DNA of 64,000 bases from Halocynthiibacter styelae (GTDB taxonomy: Bacteria; Pseudomonadota; Alphaproteobacteria; Rhodobacterales; Rhodobacteraceae): NCBI RefSeq assembly GCF_016123485.1, contig NZ_JADCKQ010000010.1, positions 62,001-126,000 on the forward strand, given 5' to 3'. This document shows, piece after piece, positions 35,890 through 44,796 of the stretch. The notes under the pieces are model-generated. The model did no database searches, was not told the origin of the DNA, and worked only from the letters and a program-made list of their open reading frames with translations. Each line of letters begins with the position of its first letter. Within the stretch, counting starts at the first letter, position 1. Position numbers and translations under genes: made by a program.

Positions 35890-36315
35890 CCGGTGGGTCA
35901 GAGCCACAGACACCGCATTGCCATCATTGATCTGATAGCCAACCCCCAGGAGTGAGCGGAATTCAAGGTGATGGCCAAGGTCTGTTGCGTCATTGTCCGG
36001 CAAATAGATCCCGGGGGCGAAGCTTCCTTCAATGAACCAATCGCTTTGAAAATCATACCGCCCTGATAGGCCGATCCCCGCGTAATAATCACCGCCGTCA
36101 TGCACAGTGAACACCAGCATCGGGCTGATCGCCACCCGACCAAGATCGTGGAAACTGTCGCCGTGGGCTTCCAGGGACAGCACCCTTGTGTTCGGCGGTT
36201 CATTGCTGCCGAAGTCTGTATAACCAAGGCCGACAACAAAATCAGCCGCGTGAAGCTGGGCTGCACCCAGCAATAGAGAGGCCGCAGAAAGCGCGGCGGG
36301 AAAAAGACGTTTCAT
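35818..36315 (-). CDS. PagL-like lipid A 3-O-deacylase (acyloxyacyl hydrolase)
   Basis: A 165-residue outer-membrane beta barrel with a signal peptide (MKRLFPAALSAASLLLGAAQLHA). The PagL catalytic set is present: His and Ser in ALTHRSNGGIAD (near residues 143-145) and an acidic residue in VDTIEFRW. The protein ends in Phe, as barrel proteins do. PagL removes the 3-position acyl chain of lipid A. The 3' end overlaps 72 bases of the Hint-domain gene on the other strand. Confidence 0.8.
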   Translation of the reverse strand: MKRLFPAALSAASLLLGAAQLHAADFVVGLGYTDFGSNEPPNTRVLSLEAHGDSFHDLGRVAISPMLVFTVHDGGDYYAGIGLSGRYDFQSDWFIEGSFAPGIYLPDNDATDLGHHLEFRSLLGVGYQINDGNAVSVALTHRSNGGIADRNPGVDTIEFRWRKSF

Positions 36316-36552
36316 CCCGTTATCCTGTGTTTTGTGAAACTCTGGGGAACGTCCGGCGCGGGGCCGGGCACAAGTAAAATTACCGTTCTGTCATGAAACT
36401 ATCTGGGGTGTGAAAACCCGTGGCGCAAGCACTGCACACGTCACCGTGAAAACGCGCGTGTATTGCGTGATTTCGCCCGGGCCTTGCATGGCGGGCCTTC
36501 CCGGCCTAGAAGCCTTCTCTGAAACCGTCCTACCGCAGCCAGGAGATAACGC

Positions 36553-37650
36553 ATGGGCTTTAAAATGGGCATCGTCGGCCTTCCGAATGTCGGCAAATCA
36601 ACGCTGTTTAACGCGCTGACCAGAACCGCTGCCGCCCAGGCTGCGAACTTCCCGTTCTGCACCATCGAACCCAATGTGGGCGAAGTGGCTGTGCCGGACA
36701 CACGTCTTGATCAACTGGCCGCCATCGCAGGTTCCAAGCAGATCCTGCCTGCGCGCATGACCTTTGTGGACATCGCGGGCCTTGTGAAAGGGGCATCTCA
36801 GGGTGAAGGCCTTGGCAACCAGTTCCTGGCCAACATTCGTGAAACCGATGCAATCGCCCATGTGCTGCGTTGCTTTGAGGATGGTGACGTCACCCACGTT
36901 GATGGCCGCGTGAACCCGGTTGAAGATGCAGATGTGATCGAAACCGAACTGATGCTGGCTGATATGGAAAGCATTGAAAAGCGTCTTGCGAACCTCGTGC
37001 GTAAGCTGAAAGGCGGCGACAAAGATGCCCAGCAACAGGATCGCCTGTTGAAGGCCGCACTTGCTGTGCTGGAAGAGGGCAAACCTGCCCGTACGGTTGA
37101 GATCGACGAAGAGGATCAGAAAGCCTGGGAAATGCTTCAGCTTCTGACCTCCAAGCCTATTCTTTATGTCTGCAATGTCGGTGAATCTGAGGCTGCGGAA
37201 GGCAATGAATATTCTGCGGCAGTGGCGAAAATGGCAGCAGAGCAAAACGCAGCCCATGTGATTATTTCTGCCCAGATTGAGGAAGAGATTTCCCAGCTGG
37301 AAGATGAAGAAGCCACTATGTTCCTTGAGGAAATGGGCCTGACAGAAGCTGGCCTGGATCGTCTGATCCGTGCCGGTTATTCCCTTCTGGATCTACAGAC
37401 CTATTTCACCTGTGGCCCGAAAGAAACCCGCGCCTGGACCATCCCGGTTGGGGCATCTGCACCGCAGGCCGCTGGCGTGATTCACACCGATTTTGAACGC
37501 GGCTTTATCCGGGCTGAAACCATCGCCTTTGATGATTTTGTGGCCAACAACGGTGAAGCAGGCGCGAAGGATGCAGGCAAGCTGCGCGTGGAAGGCAAGA
37601 CCTACATCGTCAAAGACGGCGATGTGATGCACTTCCTCTTTAACGCCTGA
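36553..37650 (+). CDS. ychF: YchF-family redox-regulated ATPase
   Basis: A 365-residue Obg-type P-loop protein with a P-loop [14 protein letters not shown], the switch region [18 protein letters not shown] and the NxxE motif VCNVGE replacing NKxD, which switches preference to ATP. A coiled-coil insertion and C-terminal TGS domain ([13 protein letters not shown] to VMHFLFN) follow. YchF (OLA1) binds ribosomes and affects oxidative stress responses. About 237 bases separate it from the divergent pagL-like gene; I see no other feature there. Confidence 0.95.
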   Translation: MGFKMGIVGLPNVGKSTLFNALTRTAAAQAANFPFCTIEPNVGEVAVPDTRLDQLAAIAGSKQILPARMTFVDIAGLVKGASQGEGLGNQFLANIRETDAIAHVLRCFEDGDVTHVDGRVNPVEDADVIETELMLADMESIEKRLANLVRKLKGGDKDAQQQDRLLKAALAVLEEGKPARTVEIDEEDQKAWEMLQLLTSKPILYVCNVGESEAAEGNEYSAAVAKMAAEQNAAHVIISAQIEEEISQLEDEEATMFLEEMGLTEAGLDRLIRAGYSLLDLQTYFTCGPKETRAWTIPVGASAPQAAGVIHTDFERGFIRAETIAFDDFVANNGEAGAKDAGKLRVEGKTYIVKDGDVMHFLFNA

Positions 37651-37668
37651 TCGGCGACACGGAATTTT

Positions 37669-37690
37669 GCCAGCCCATGCGTGGGCTGGC
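37669..37690. terminator. Hairpin between convergent ychF and hydantoinase-type gene
   Basis: GCCAGCCCA (37669-37677) pairs with TGGGCTGGC (37682-37690) around TGCG. On the minus strand it is followed by AAAATTCC and on the plus strand by ATTCTC. It likely serves both convergent genes, though the T-run is weak. Confidence 0.7.
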
Positions 37691-37709
37691 ATTCTCAGAC
37701 GGTGATTTA

Positions 37710-39713
37710 TCAGACGGCAATGCGGGGACGGCCAGAGGCCTCCACTGTCAGTTCTGCCTCGATAAACACGTCATTTCCTTCGATATTTGCGATTTTCAGA
37801 TCGCGTTTAACCGTGATGCGGATGCCTTCAGCCCCGGCGGTTTCGGCGGCATCGGCTGCGTCTTTGCGCAAAACTTCTTCCAGACGTGCAATCGCCTGTT
37901 CATGATCCGGAAAATCTTCCGGACCGGTTTCCAGGTGCACACGACAGGCCCCGCCAGATGGGCTGGTGACCGTGCCGCTGCGCCGGATCGTGATGCGGCC
38001 AACAACTGCGCCAATCGCATTGGCCACCCCCGCATATTGTGGCACATCCATCGGACAGCCCAGAAGTTCGCCCACCTTGGGATAATACGTCGCAGCAGAA
38101 GCCCCAAGCCCCACAACCGGCAGGTTCAGGCCGCTGTCGATCCGGATCAGCCCCGCGTGGTTTTGCAGGCCCTTCTGCATCAGAACATGGCGGGCCAGGT
38201 CTGAGGCGGGCAGACCGAAATCTTCGCCTTCTTCCGCGAAACCTGCTTCCAGCAGGGCGATGCTGGTCTGATGGGTCAGTTGATCAATGATCATCTGCGC
38301 CATGTCTTGCGCACTGTCGGCCAGTTTGCTGCCGGATCCGGAAACATGGCGGCGGAACAGATCCAGCGCCATTTCGGCGGCTTCACGATCCCAGGCGTCA
38401 TTCAGGCCCAGAACGTGGCTGGCATCCGACGGGGTCACACCGGCAACCTGCACAAGACCACGCCCCACAAGACGGCGCAGGGCGGTTTGTTCAATCCGGT
38501 TTTTCAGAACCTCATCCAGCGGTTTCACACCATCCCCGATGCGTTCCATCAGGGTGATTTCACGCGCCTCCAGCCCGTTGCGCGGCAGGCCCGGCACAAG
38601 GCGTGCGAAACGTCCGTGATGTTCATCAAGGCTTGGCAGGCGCATTTGACGGGCCAGGGCTTCATGCACGATTTCCGGCGCTTCCGCCCCCATCAGGGAC
38701 ACGGGCAAGACACGGGAGGGGCCAAGTTCCAACCCGCCCTGCAGGCCGGATGGGCGGTAATGCACTTCGCTGTCGCCACCAAGGCCGGTCGTGCGCATGG
38801 CGACGGCTTCTACCATGGTGCGGAACGGGCCAACACGGGCGCCTTCGGGGTCAATCGTCGGGCGGCCGTTGCGCAGCAGCGCGATATCGGTTGTGGTGCC
38901 GCCGATGTCACTGACCAGCGCGTCCTTCTGCCCGGTCATCCAGCTTGCGCCGACAATGCTGGCTGCTGGCCCGCTGAGGATGGTTTCAATCGGCCGTTCC
39001 AGCGCCATTTCCGCAGAAATCAATGCCCCATCCCCACGCACAACCATCAGGGGCGCAGAGATGCCCAGTTCGTTCAAACGGATCTGGGCGCGGGCGATCA
39101 GACGGTTGATGATATCAATCAGTCGGGCATTCAGAACCGCTGTGATCGCGCGTTTCGGGCCATTTAGTTTCGCGCTGAGATGATGCGACGCACTGACGGG
39201 CTTGCCTGTGACTTCGCGAATAATAGCGGTCATTTCCTGTTCATGGGCCGGGTTGCGGGTGGCGAATTGGGCGGCCACGGCAAAGCCAGACACCTGATCG
39301 CCATGTTCCGCCAGCCAGTTGCGCAATGTGTCAGCCTCAAGCGGTTCCGCCTGCCCACCTGCGTAATTGTGACCACCTGCAAGATACAGCACCGGATCGC
39401 CGGCCATCGCGCCGGACAGGTCATGGCGTTCCAGTTCCTTTTCGCGAAAACCCGCAAGGATCAGCGCAACCCGTTCGCCCTGACCTTCGATCAGTGCATT
39501 GGTGGCCAGCGTGGTGGACAAGGACGCAAGGTTAATCTCAGCCGGATCAATCGCGGCCTGTTTCAGAACCGTTTCGACCGCCAGGCCAATGCCTTCGGCC
39601 AGATCATGGCGGGTGGTCAGGGATTTGGCTGAGGCGATGACCTCTTTTTCATCCCGGATCAACACTGCATCCGTATAGGTTCCGCCGGTATCCACGCCGA
39701 GAGAAATTGTCAT
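37710..39713 (-). CDS. Hydantoinase/oxoprolinase-family ATPase (HyuA-like)
   Basis: A 667-residue protein of the HyuA/OXP family. The ASKHA ATP-binding motif opens the protein (ISLGVDTGGTYTDAVLIRD) and a second phosphate loop is DIGGTTTDIALLRNGR near residue 270. Families with this A-type subunit hydrolyse hydantoins, oxoproline or similar lactams using ATP. No B-subunit (HyuB) gene is adjacent, so the substrate is open and the protein may act alone or with a remote partner. It lies 89 bases after the Lrp-type gene. Confidence 0.8.
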   Translation of the reverse strand: MTISLGVDTGGTYTDAVLIRDEKEVIASAKSLTTRHDLAEGIGLAVETVLKQAAIDPAEINLASLSTTLATNALIEGQGERVALILAGFREKELERHDLSGAMAGDPVLYLAGGHNYAGGQAEPLEADTLRNWLAEHGDQVSGFAVAAQFATRNPAHEQEMTAIIREVTGKPVSASHHLSAKLNGPKRAITAVLNARLIDIINRLIARAQIRLNELGISAPLMVVRGDGALISAEMALERPIETILSGPAASIVGASWMTGQKDALVSDIGGTTTDIALLRNGRPTIDPEGARVGPFRTMVEAVAMRTTGLGGDSEVHYRPSGLQGGLELGPSRVLPVSLMGAEAPEIVHEALARQMRLPSLDEHHGRFARLVPGLPRNGLEAREITLMERIGDGVKPLDEVLKNRIEQTALRRLVGRGLVQVAGVTPSDASHVLGLNDAWDREAAEMALDLFRRHVSGSGSKLADSAQDMAQMIIDQLTHQTSIALLEAGFAEEGEDFGLPASDLARHVLMQKGLQNHAGLIRIDSGLNLPVVGLGASAATYYPKVGELLGCPMDVPQYAGVANAIGAVVGRITIRRSGTVTSPSGGACRVHLETGPEDFPDHEQAIARLEEVLRKDAADAAETAGAEGIRITVKRDLKIANIEGNDVFIEAELTVEASGRPRIAV

Positions 39714-39802
39714 GCTGGCCTCCTGTTTCGCTGTGCCGGGTTACAGGGGATCGGGCAGGCGTGCAAAGCTGTTTTCGACAGGGGTGTCGTATTCAGGACA
39801 GA

Positions 39803-40276
39803 TCAGAAGACCTCATCTTTCACAGCCTGCATGGCGACATAGGTGGATGTATTGGCGACATAGGGCAGGGATGACAGTTTTTCCGCCAGAACCCGCCGGT
39901 AATCGCGCATATTTTTGACTCGCACCTTCAACAGGTAATCAAAATTCGCCGCCAGCATATGGCATTCCTCAATTTCGGGGATCGCAAGCACGGCATCATT
40001 AAACGCGCTCAGCGCCGCTTCGCGGGTATCGGTCAGGCGGACTTCGACGAAAGCGATGTGATCAAGCCCCAGACGCACCGGATCCAAAAGCGCGCGATAG
40101 CCCCGGATAATGCCACTGTCTTCCAGTTTCTTCAGCCGCGCCTGGACCGGGGATTTGGACAGTCCGATCCGCCGGGCAAGTTCTGCGACATTCATCCGCC
40201 CGTCGCGCGCCAGTTCATCAAGAATCCGCCGGTCAAAGGAATCAAGCGTCACATTCATTTCGTCGGCATCTGGCAT
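39803..40276 (-). CDS. putR: Lrp/AsnC-family regulator, probably PutR
   Basis: A 157-residue regulator with an N-terminal winged helix-turn-helix (LDSFDRRILDELARDGRMNV and RIGLSKSPVQARLKKLEDSG), then an RAM ligand-binding domain (VEVRLTDTREAALSAF). It is divergent from putA. PutA here has no N-terminal ribbon-helix-helix, so a separate activator is needed; in Agrobacterium and Rhodobacter an Lrp-type PutR turns on putA in response to proline. The role is inferred from position and this family precedent. Confidence 0.82.
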   Translation of the reverse strand: MPDADEMNVTLDSFDRRILDELARDGRMNVAELARRIGLSKSPVQARLKKLEDSGIIRGYRALLDPVRLGLDHIAFVEVRLTDTREAALSAFNDAVLAIPEIEECHMLAANFDYLLKVRVKNMRDYRRVLAEKLSSLPYVANTSTYVAMQAVKDEVF

Positions 40277-40280
40277 TGAA

Positions 40281-40326
40281 TTCGAACCTTTCGCCTTCAG
40301 TTTCCATCTGTTTTAGTCGTTCGAAC
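40281..40326. promoter_or_regulatory. Paired TTCGAAC sites in the putR-putA divergent promoter
   Basis: TTCGAAC occurs at 40281-40287 and again at 40320-40326 (within the palindrome GTTCGAAC, 40319-40326), 39 bases apart, close to four helical turns. They lie in the 104-base region between putR and putA. Lrp-type octamers wrap DNA at several spaced sites, so these are candidate PutR operators. Confidence 0.4.
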
Positions 40327-40380
40327 TTCATATTGCGTGGTATCATAGGTTAATCAACCCACAATCTGCGAAGGTTTCCC

Positions 40381-43300
40381 ATGTCTCACGCCTCCCTTGC
40401 CCCTCTGCGTCAGGTGATTGACGAACGCAAATATGCTGATGAAGCTGAAATGCTGGCTCTGCTTATGCAGGACGCGGGCCTGACGGCCGAAGATCGTGCC
40501 CGTATTTCAACGCACGCCGCTGGTCTGGTCAGTGAGATCCGGTCTTCGTCCAATCCGGGCCTGATGGAAGTGTTCCTGGCGGAATACGGATTGTCGACGG
40601 ATGAAGGCGTGGCGCTGATGTGTCTGGCCGAAGCCCTGCTGCGTGTGCCGGATGCCGATACAATTGATGCGCTGATTGAAGATAAAATCGCACCAAGCAA
40701 CTGGGGCAAACACCTTGGCGCGTCGTCATCGTCGCTTGTGAATGCTTCCACCTGGGCGCTGATGCTGACCGGTAAGGTTCTGGACGAAGCAGAAAATCCC
40801 GGTGTCATCGGCCACCTGCGCGGCGCGATCAAACGTCTGGGCGAACCTGTGATCCGCACCGCTGTATCCCGTGCGATGAAGGAAATGGGACGTCAGTTTG
40901 TTCTGGGTGAAGACATTCAGGCTGCGATGAAACGCGCGCGTGAACTGGAAGAAAAAGGGTACAGCTATTCTTACGATATGCTCGGCGAAGCCGCCCGGAC
41001 TGATGCGGATGCGAAACGTTATCACCTGTCCTATTCCCGCGCGATTTCTGCGATTGCCAGCGCTTGCAAAGGCGGCAATATCCGCACAAATCCAGGAATT
41101 TCTGTAAAACTGTCCGCCCTGCATCCACGCTATGAAGAAGCTCAGCTGGAACGTGTGATGTCCGAACTTGTACCGCGCGTGCGTTCTCTTGCTTTGCTCG
41201 CGAAATCTGCCGGCATGGGGTTCAATATCGATGCGGAAGAGGCAGACCGTCTGTCGCTGTCCCTGGATGTGATCGAAGCCGTGATGGAAGGCCCGGGTCT
41301 GGAAGACTGGGACGGGTTCGGCGTGGTGGTTCAGGCCTATGGCCCGCGTTGTGGCGCGACCATCGACTGGCTGGCCGCGCTTTGTGAACGCCTGAACCGC
41401 CGCATTATGGTGCGTCTGGTGAAAGGCGCTTACTGGGATACAGAAGTCAAACACGCCCAGGAAATTGGTGCGGCTGGCTTTCCTGTGTTCACCCGCAAGG
41501 CATCAACCGATCTGTCTTACATCGCGAACGCCCGCAAGCTGCTGTCGCGGACCGATGTGATCTACCCGCAGTTTGCGACCCATAACGCCCATACCGCCGC
41601 TGCGATTCTTGATATCGCAAAGACCCTGGGCTGCAGCACTGAAGATTACGAATTCCAGCGCCTGCATGGCATGGGCGAACGCTTGCATGACATCGTGCTG
41701 GAAGGTGAGGGCACCGGTTGCCGGATCTATGCGCCTGTGGGCGAGCACCGTGATCTGTTGGCTTATCTTGTGCGCCGCCTGCTGGAAAATGGTGCGAACT
41801 CTTCCTTTGTGAACCAGATCGTGGATGAAGATGTCACCCCGGAAGAAGTCGCCTCTGATCCTCTCGCAGAGGTGGAAACATATCTGGATGCGCCCCAGAA
41901 CCCGTCCCTGAAAGCACCGGATGCGCTGTTTGGTGATCGCGTGAATTCGCGCGGCTGGGATCTGGCCCATGCACCGGAACTGAATGCCCTTGATCAGGCA
42001 CGTAGTCCTTTCCGCGAAACTGTCTGGAATGGTGCGCCGCTGCTGGCGGTTGAGGCAAAAACAGAGGGCACAAAACCTGTCCTGAACCCGGCCAGCCCGG
42101 ATGATGCACCAGGTACAATTTCGGCGGCTTCTGACGAAGATGTCGCGGCTGCGATTGCGGCGGCACAGCCATGGGAAGCACCCGCGTCTGAACGCGCGGC
42201 AATCCTGCGCAAGGCGGCGAATCTGTATGAAACCCATCACCCGGAACTTTTCGCACTGCTCGCACGTGAGGCCGGGAAAACTCTGCCAGATGCGACGGCT
42301 GAACTGCGCGAAGCGGTTGATTTCCTGCGTTTCTATGCGGATGAAGCTGAAAAACGCACAACCCCGGCCGCTGGCGTCTTCAGCTGTATTTCCCCGTGGA
42401 ACTTCCCGCTGGCAATCTTCACCGGCCAGATTTCTGCCGCCCTGGCTGCGGGCAACGCAGTGCTGGCAAAACCCGCCGATCAGACCCCTCTGATCGCCTG
42501 GCGCGCGGTGCAGCTTCTGCATGAAGCGGGCGTACCACGTTCCGCAATGCAATATATTCCTGGCCCGGGTTCCCGTGTTGGTGCAGCGATCACATCTGCG
42601 CCAGAAGTGTCCGGTGTTTGCTTTACCGGGTCCACCGCCACCGCCCTGCGCATCCGTCGTGCGATGGCTGAAAATATGTCCCCCACCGCACCGCTGATCG
42701 CGGAAACCGGTGGTCTGAATGCGATGATCGTCGACAGCACAGCCCTGCCTGAACAGGCGGTTCAGGCGGTGATTGAAAGCGCCTTCCAGTCCGCAGGTCA
42801 GCGTTGCTCCGCACTGCGTTGTCTTTATGTTCAGGAAGACATTGCAGATAACTTCCTGACGATGCTGTACGGTGCGATGGATGAACTGGCAGCGGGTGAT
42901 CCATGGGAGATCACTACTGATACAGGCCCGGTGATTGATGAAACCGCCCGTAAGGAAATCGCCGACTACGTTGCTGCTGCCCGTGAACAGGGCCATGTGA
43001 CACATGAATTGACCACACCGGAACACGGCAACTACATCGCACCAGTGGTTCTGTCCGTTTCCGGCATCGCGGAAATGACCCGCGAAATCTTTGGCCCGGT
43101 TCTGCATGTGGCCCGCTATAAGGCGCAGGATCTGGACAATGTGATTGATGACATCAACGCCACGGGTTACGGCCTGACCTTTGGCCTGCACACCCGTATT
43201 GATGACCGCGTCCAGCATGTGGTGGAGCGCGTGAACGCGGGCAATATCTATGTGAACCGCAACCAGATCGGCGCAATCGTGGGGTCACAACCCTTTGGTG

Positions 43301-43851
43301 GCGAAGGGCTTTCCGGCACCGGCCCTAAGGCGGGCGGCCCGATGTACCTGAACCGTTTCTATGCAACCGAAGCCCAGATGTCTGACGAAAGCGCTGCAAC
43401 ACAGACAGCGGTGAAAGATGTGCAGGCGGCGCTGACGGCACAGGCGATCAACGTGATCACCAGTTCTGATGCCCTGCCGGGTCCGACGGGTGAAAGCAAC
43501 CAGCTGACGACTGCGCCACGCGAGCCATTGCTTTGCATGGGGCCGGGGGAGCGCACAGCGCAGCAACAACTTGAAGCCATTCAGGAAAGTGGCGGTGTTG
43601 GTGTGATCGCGCATGGGTTGTCTGCGGATGATCTGGCGGCACTTGAAGGTTTCTCTGGAGCTGTTTTCTGGGGTGATGCGGATCAGGCGCGGGATTACGT
43701 GAAGGCTCTGGCCGCGCGTGATGGTGCGATTATTCCTCTGATCGGTGATCTGCCGGACGCCAGCCGCACACTTATTGAACGTCATGTCTGCGTGGATACG
43801 ACGGCCGCAGGTGGCAACGCTGCCCTGCTGGCAGAGGTCAGCGAGGGCTGA
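40381..43851 (+). CDS. putA: Bifunctional proline dehydrogenase / delta-1-pyrroline-5-carboxylate dehydrogenase
   Basis: An 1156-residue PutA. The first ~100 residues are the PutA dimerisation arm rather than a ribbon-helix-helix repressor domain. The FAD-dependent PRODH barrel (about 165-470) holds SVKLSALHPRYEEAQ and RLVKGAYWDTEVK. The NAD-dependent P5CDH domain (about 555-1020) holds CISPWNFPLAIFTG, the general base in LIAETGGLNAMIV and the catalytic Cys in SAGQRCSALRCLYV. A C-terminal segment follows. It converts proline to glutamate. It is divergent from the putR-like regulator. Confidence 0.95.
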   Translation: MSHASLAPLRQVIDERKYADEAEMLALLMQDAGLTAEDRARISTHAAGLVSEIRSSSNPGLMEVFLAEYGLSTDEGVALMCLAEALLRVPDADTIDALIEDKIAPSNWGKHLGASSSSLVNASTWALMLTGKVLDEAENPGVIGHLRGAIKRLGEPVIRTAVSRAMKEMGRQFVLGEDIQAAMKRARELEEKGYSYSYDMLGEAARTDADAKRYHLSYSRAISAIASACKGGNIRTNPGISVKLSALHPRYEEAQLERVMSELVPRVRSLALLAKSAGMGFNIDAEEADRLSLSLDVIEAVMEGPGLEDWDGFGVVVQAYGPRCGATIDWLAALCERLNRRIMVRLVKGAYWDTEVKHAQEIGAAGFPVFTRKASTDLSYIANARKLLSRTDVIYPQFATHNAHTAAAILDIAKTLGCSTEDYEFQRLHGMGERLHDIVLEGEGTGCRIYAPVGEHRDLLAYLVRRLLENGANSSFVNQIVDEDVTPEEVASDPLAEVETYLDAPQNPSLKAPDALFGDRVNSRGWDLAHAPELNALDQARSPFRETVWNGAPLLAVEAKTEGTKPVLNPASPDDAPGTISAASDEDVAAAIAAAQPWEAPASERAAILRKAANLYETHHPELFALLAREAGKTLPDATAELREAVDFLRFYADEAEKRTTPAAGVFSCISPWNFPLAIFTGQISAALAAGNAVLAKPADQTPLIAWRAVQLLHEAGVPRSAMQYIPGPGSRVGAAITSAPEVSGVCFTGSTATALRIRRAMAENMSPTAPLIAETGGLNAMIVDSTALPEQAVQAVIESAFQSAGQRCSALRCLYVQEDIADNFLTMLYGAMDELAAGDPWEITTDTGPVIDETARKEIADYVAAAREQGHVTHELTTPEHGNYIAPVVLSVSGIAEMTREIFGPVLHVARYKAQDLDNVIDDINATGYGLTFGLHTRIDDRVQHVVERVNAGNIYVNRNQIGAIVGSQPFGGEGLSGTGPKAGGPMYLNRFYATEAQMSDESAATQTAVKDVQAALTAQAINVITSSDALPGPTGESNQLTTAPREPLLCMGPGERTAQQQLEAIQESGGVGVIAHGLSADDLAALEGFSGAVFWGDADQARDYVKALAARDGAIIPLIGDLPDASRTLIERHVCVDTTAAGGNAALLAEVSEG

Positions 43852-43875
43852 TAATCGCTTGACGGCAAGGGGCGC

Positions 43876-44640
43876 ATGGGCAACCGTGCGCCCATGCTTA
43901 TTCCGATCCGAGACCACAATCCGTCCCGCCGCCGCCCCTTTGTGACCTGGGGGCTGATGATGTTTAACATCCTGATTTTCCTGATGTATTGGGGAAATAT
44001 TGAGGACTTCAAAACCATTGTGCCGCTTTACAACACCTGGGCGTTGCAGCCGGTGGATGTGGCGTCAGGTGGTGAGATTTACACGCTGATCACCTATCAG
44101 TTCCTGCATGGCGGGTTTATGCATCTGGCCGGGAATATGCTGTTTCTGTGGATCTTCGGGGATAATCTGGAAGACACGCTGGGCCATCTTACCTTCCTTG
44201 GATTTTACCTTGCGACGGGCATAGCTGCCGGCCTGGCCCAGACGCTGGCGGATCCCGGAAGTTACATTCCGATTGTTGGTGCTTCTGGTGCGATTGCAGG
44301 GGTGATGGGGGGATATATGTTGTTGTATCCAAGGGCAAAAGTGGATGTTCTTCTGCTGATTATTATCTTCTTTAAGATCTTCAGTTTCCGCGCCTGGGTG
44401 GTTCTTGGTGTCTGGTTTGCCTGGCAGCTTTGGTCAACGCTATCAGGCGGCGATTCCGGTGTGGCCTGGTTGGCCCATGTGGGCGGGTTTATTGCCGGGG
44501 TTGTCTTTATGCTGCCTTTCTGGCTGGCACGGGGCGGGGCGCAGTTCTGGCAAAGACATCAAGGGCATCCGGATCATCCGGAAACACCTTATGGGCCGCT
44601 GAATGTGAGTTCTATACCGGTGGTGAAGCGGCGGCGTTGA
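43876..44640 (+). CDS. Rhomboid intramembrane serine protease (active type)
   Basis: A 254-residue, six-helix membrane protease. The catalytic serine is in VGASGAIAGVMGGYML (near residue 137) and the catalytic histidine in AWLAHVGGFIAGVVF (near residue 197). Substrate-facing L1 loop and the N-terminal PIRDHNPSRRRPFVTW segment are typical. The start at 43876 has an AAGGGG ribosome site; MLIPIRD six codons on is an alternative. It follows putA by 24 bases. The window also has a rhomboid-fold protein lacking both residues. Confidence 0.88.
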   Translation: MGNRAPMLIPIRDHNPSRRRPFVTWGLMMFNILIFLMYWGNIEDFKTIVPLYNTWALQPVDVASGGEIYTLITYQFLHGGFMHLAGNMLFLWIFGDNLEDTLGHLTFLGFYLATGIAAGLAQTLADPGSYIPIVGASGAIAGVMGGYMLLYPRAKVDVLLLIIIFFKIFSFRAWVVLGVWFAWQLWSTLSGGDSGVAWLAHVGGFIAGVVFMLPFWLARGGAQFWQRHQGHPDHPETPYGPLNVSSIPVVKRRR

Positions 44641-44649
44641 GGGGCGAGA

Positions 44650-44693
44650 GGGGGCCAGCCCCCATCTGCGCAGGCGCAGATTCCCCCGGGATA
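44650..44693. repeat. GC-rich dispersed repeat with two hairpins, copy 1
   Basis: GGGGGCCAGCCCCC (44650-44663), then the hairpin ATCTGCGC/GCGCAGAT (44664-44671 with 44674-44681), then CCCCCGGGATA (44683-44693). On the minus strand this reads TATCCCGGGGG, a hairpin, then GGGGGCTGGCCCCC. The first and last blocks recur without base change at 62769-62796 in the opposite orientation. Lies downstream of the rhomboid gene and may terminate its transcript. Confidence 0.6.
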
Positions 44694-44721
44694 CTGAAGC
44701 TGAAAAGAAAGAGAATATGTG

Positions 44722-44765
44722 ATGCACAAAGCATGCACATCCTATGCACAGGTTCTGCATATCAG
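44722..44765. repeat. Four ATGCA-type repeats phased at 11 bp, copy B
   Basis: ATGCA begins at 44722, 44733 and 44744; the fourth site (44755) is CTGCA. Unit sequences are ATGCACAAAGC, ATGCACATCCT, ATGCACAGGTT and CTGCATATCAG. Phasing and much of the sequence match copy A at 8734-8777. Here the element sits between two gene ends (rhomboid, plus strand, and the Imm11-like gene, minus strand), not in an obvious promoter. Confidence 0.75.
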
Positions 44766-44796
44766 GCGTGCGGTTACGTAAGGAATTATTAGGACG

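Noticed and set aside
41503-43218. A 571-codon open frame on the minus strand within putA
   Set aside because: It is wholly antisense to the conserved P5CDH half of putA; its product has no recognisable motifs and is rich in Cys, His and Arg, as expected for shadow frames.
44641-44796. Iteron-like array indicating a replication origin (copy B)
   Set aside because: Four phased repeats look iteron-like, but no Rep gene, DnaA boxes or AT-rich unwinding region adjoin, and a similar copy lies in a chromosomal promoter region.
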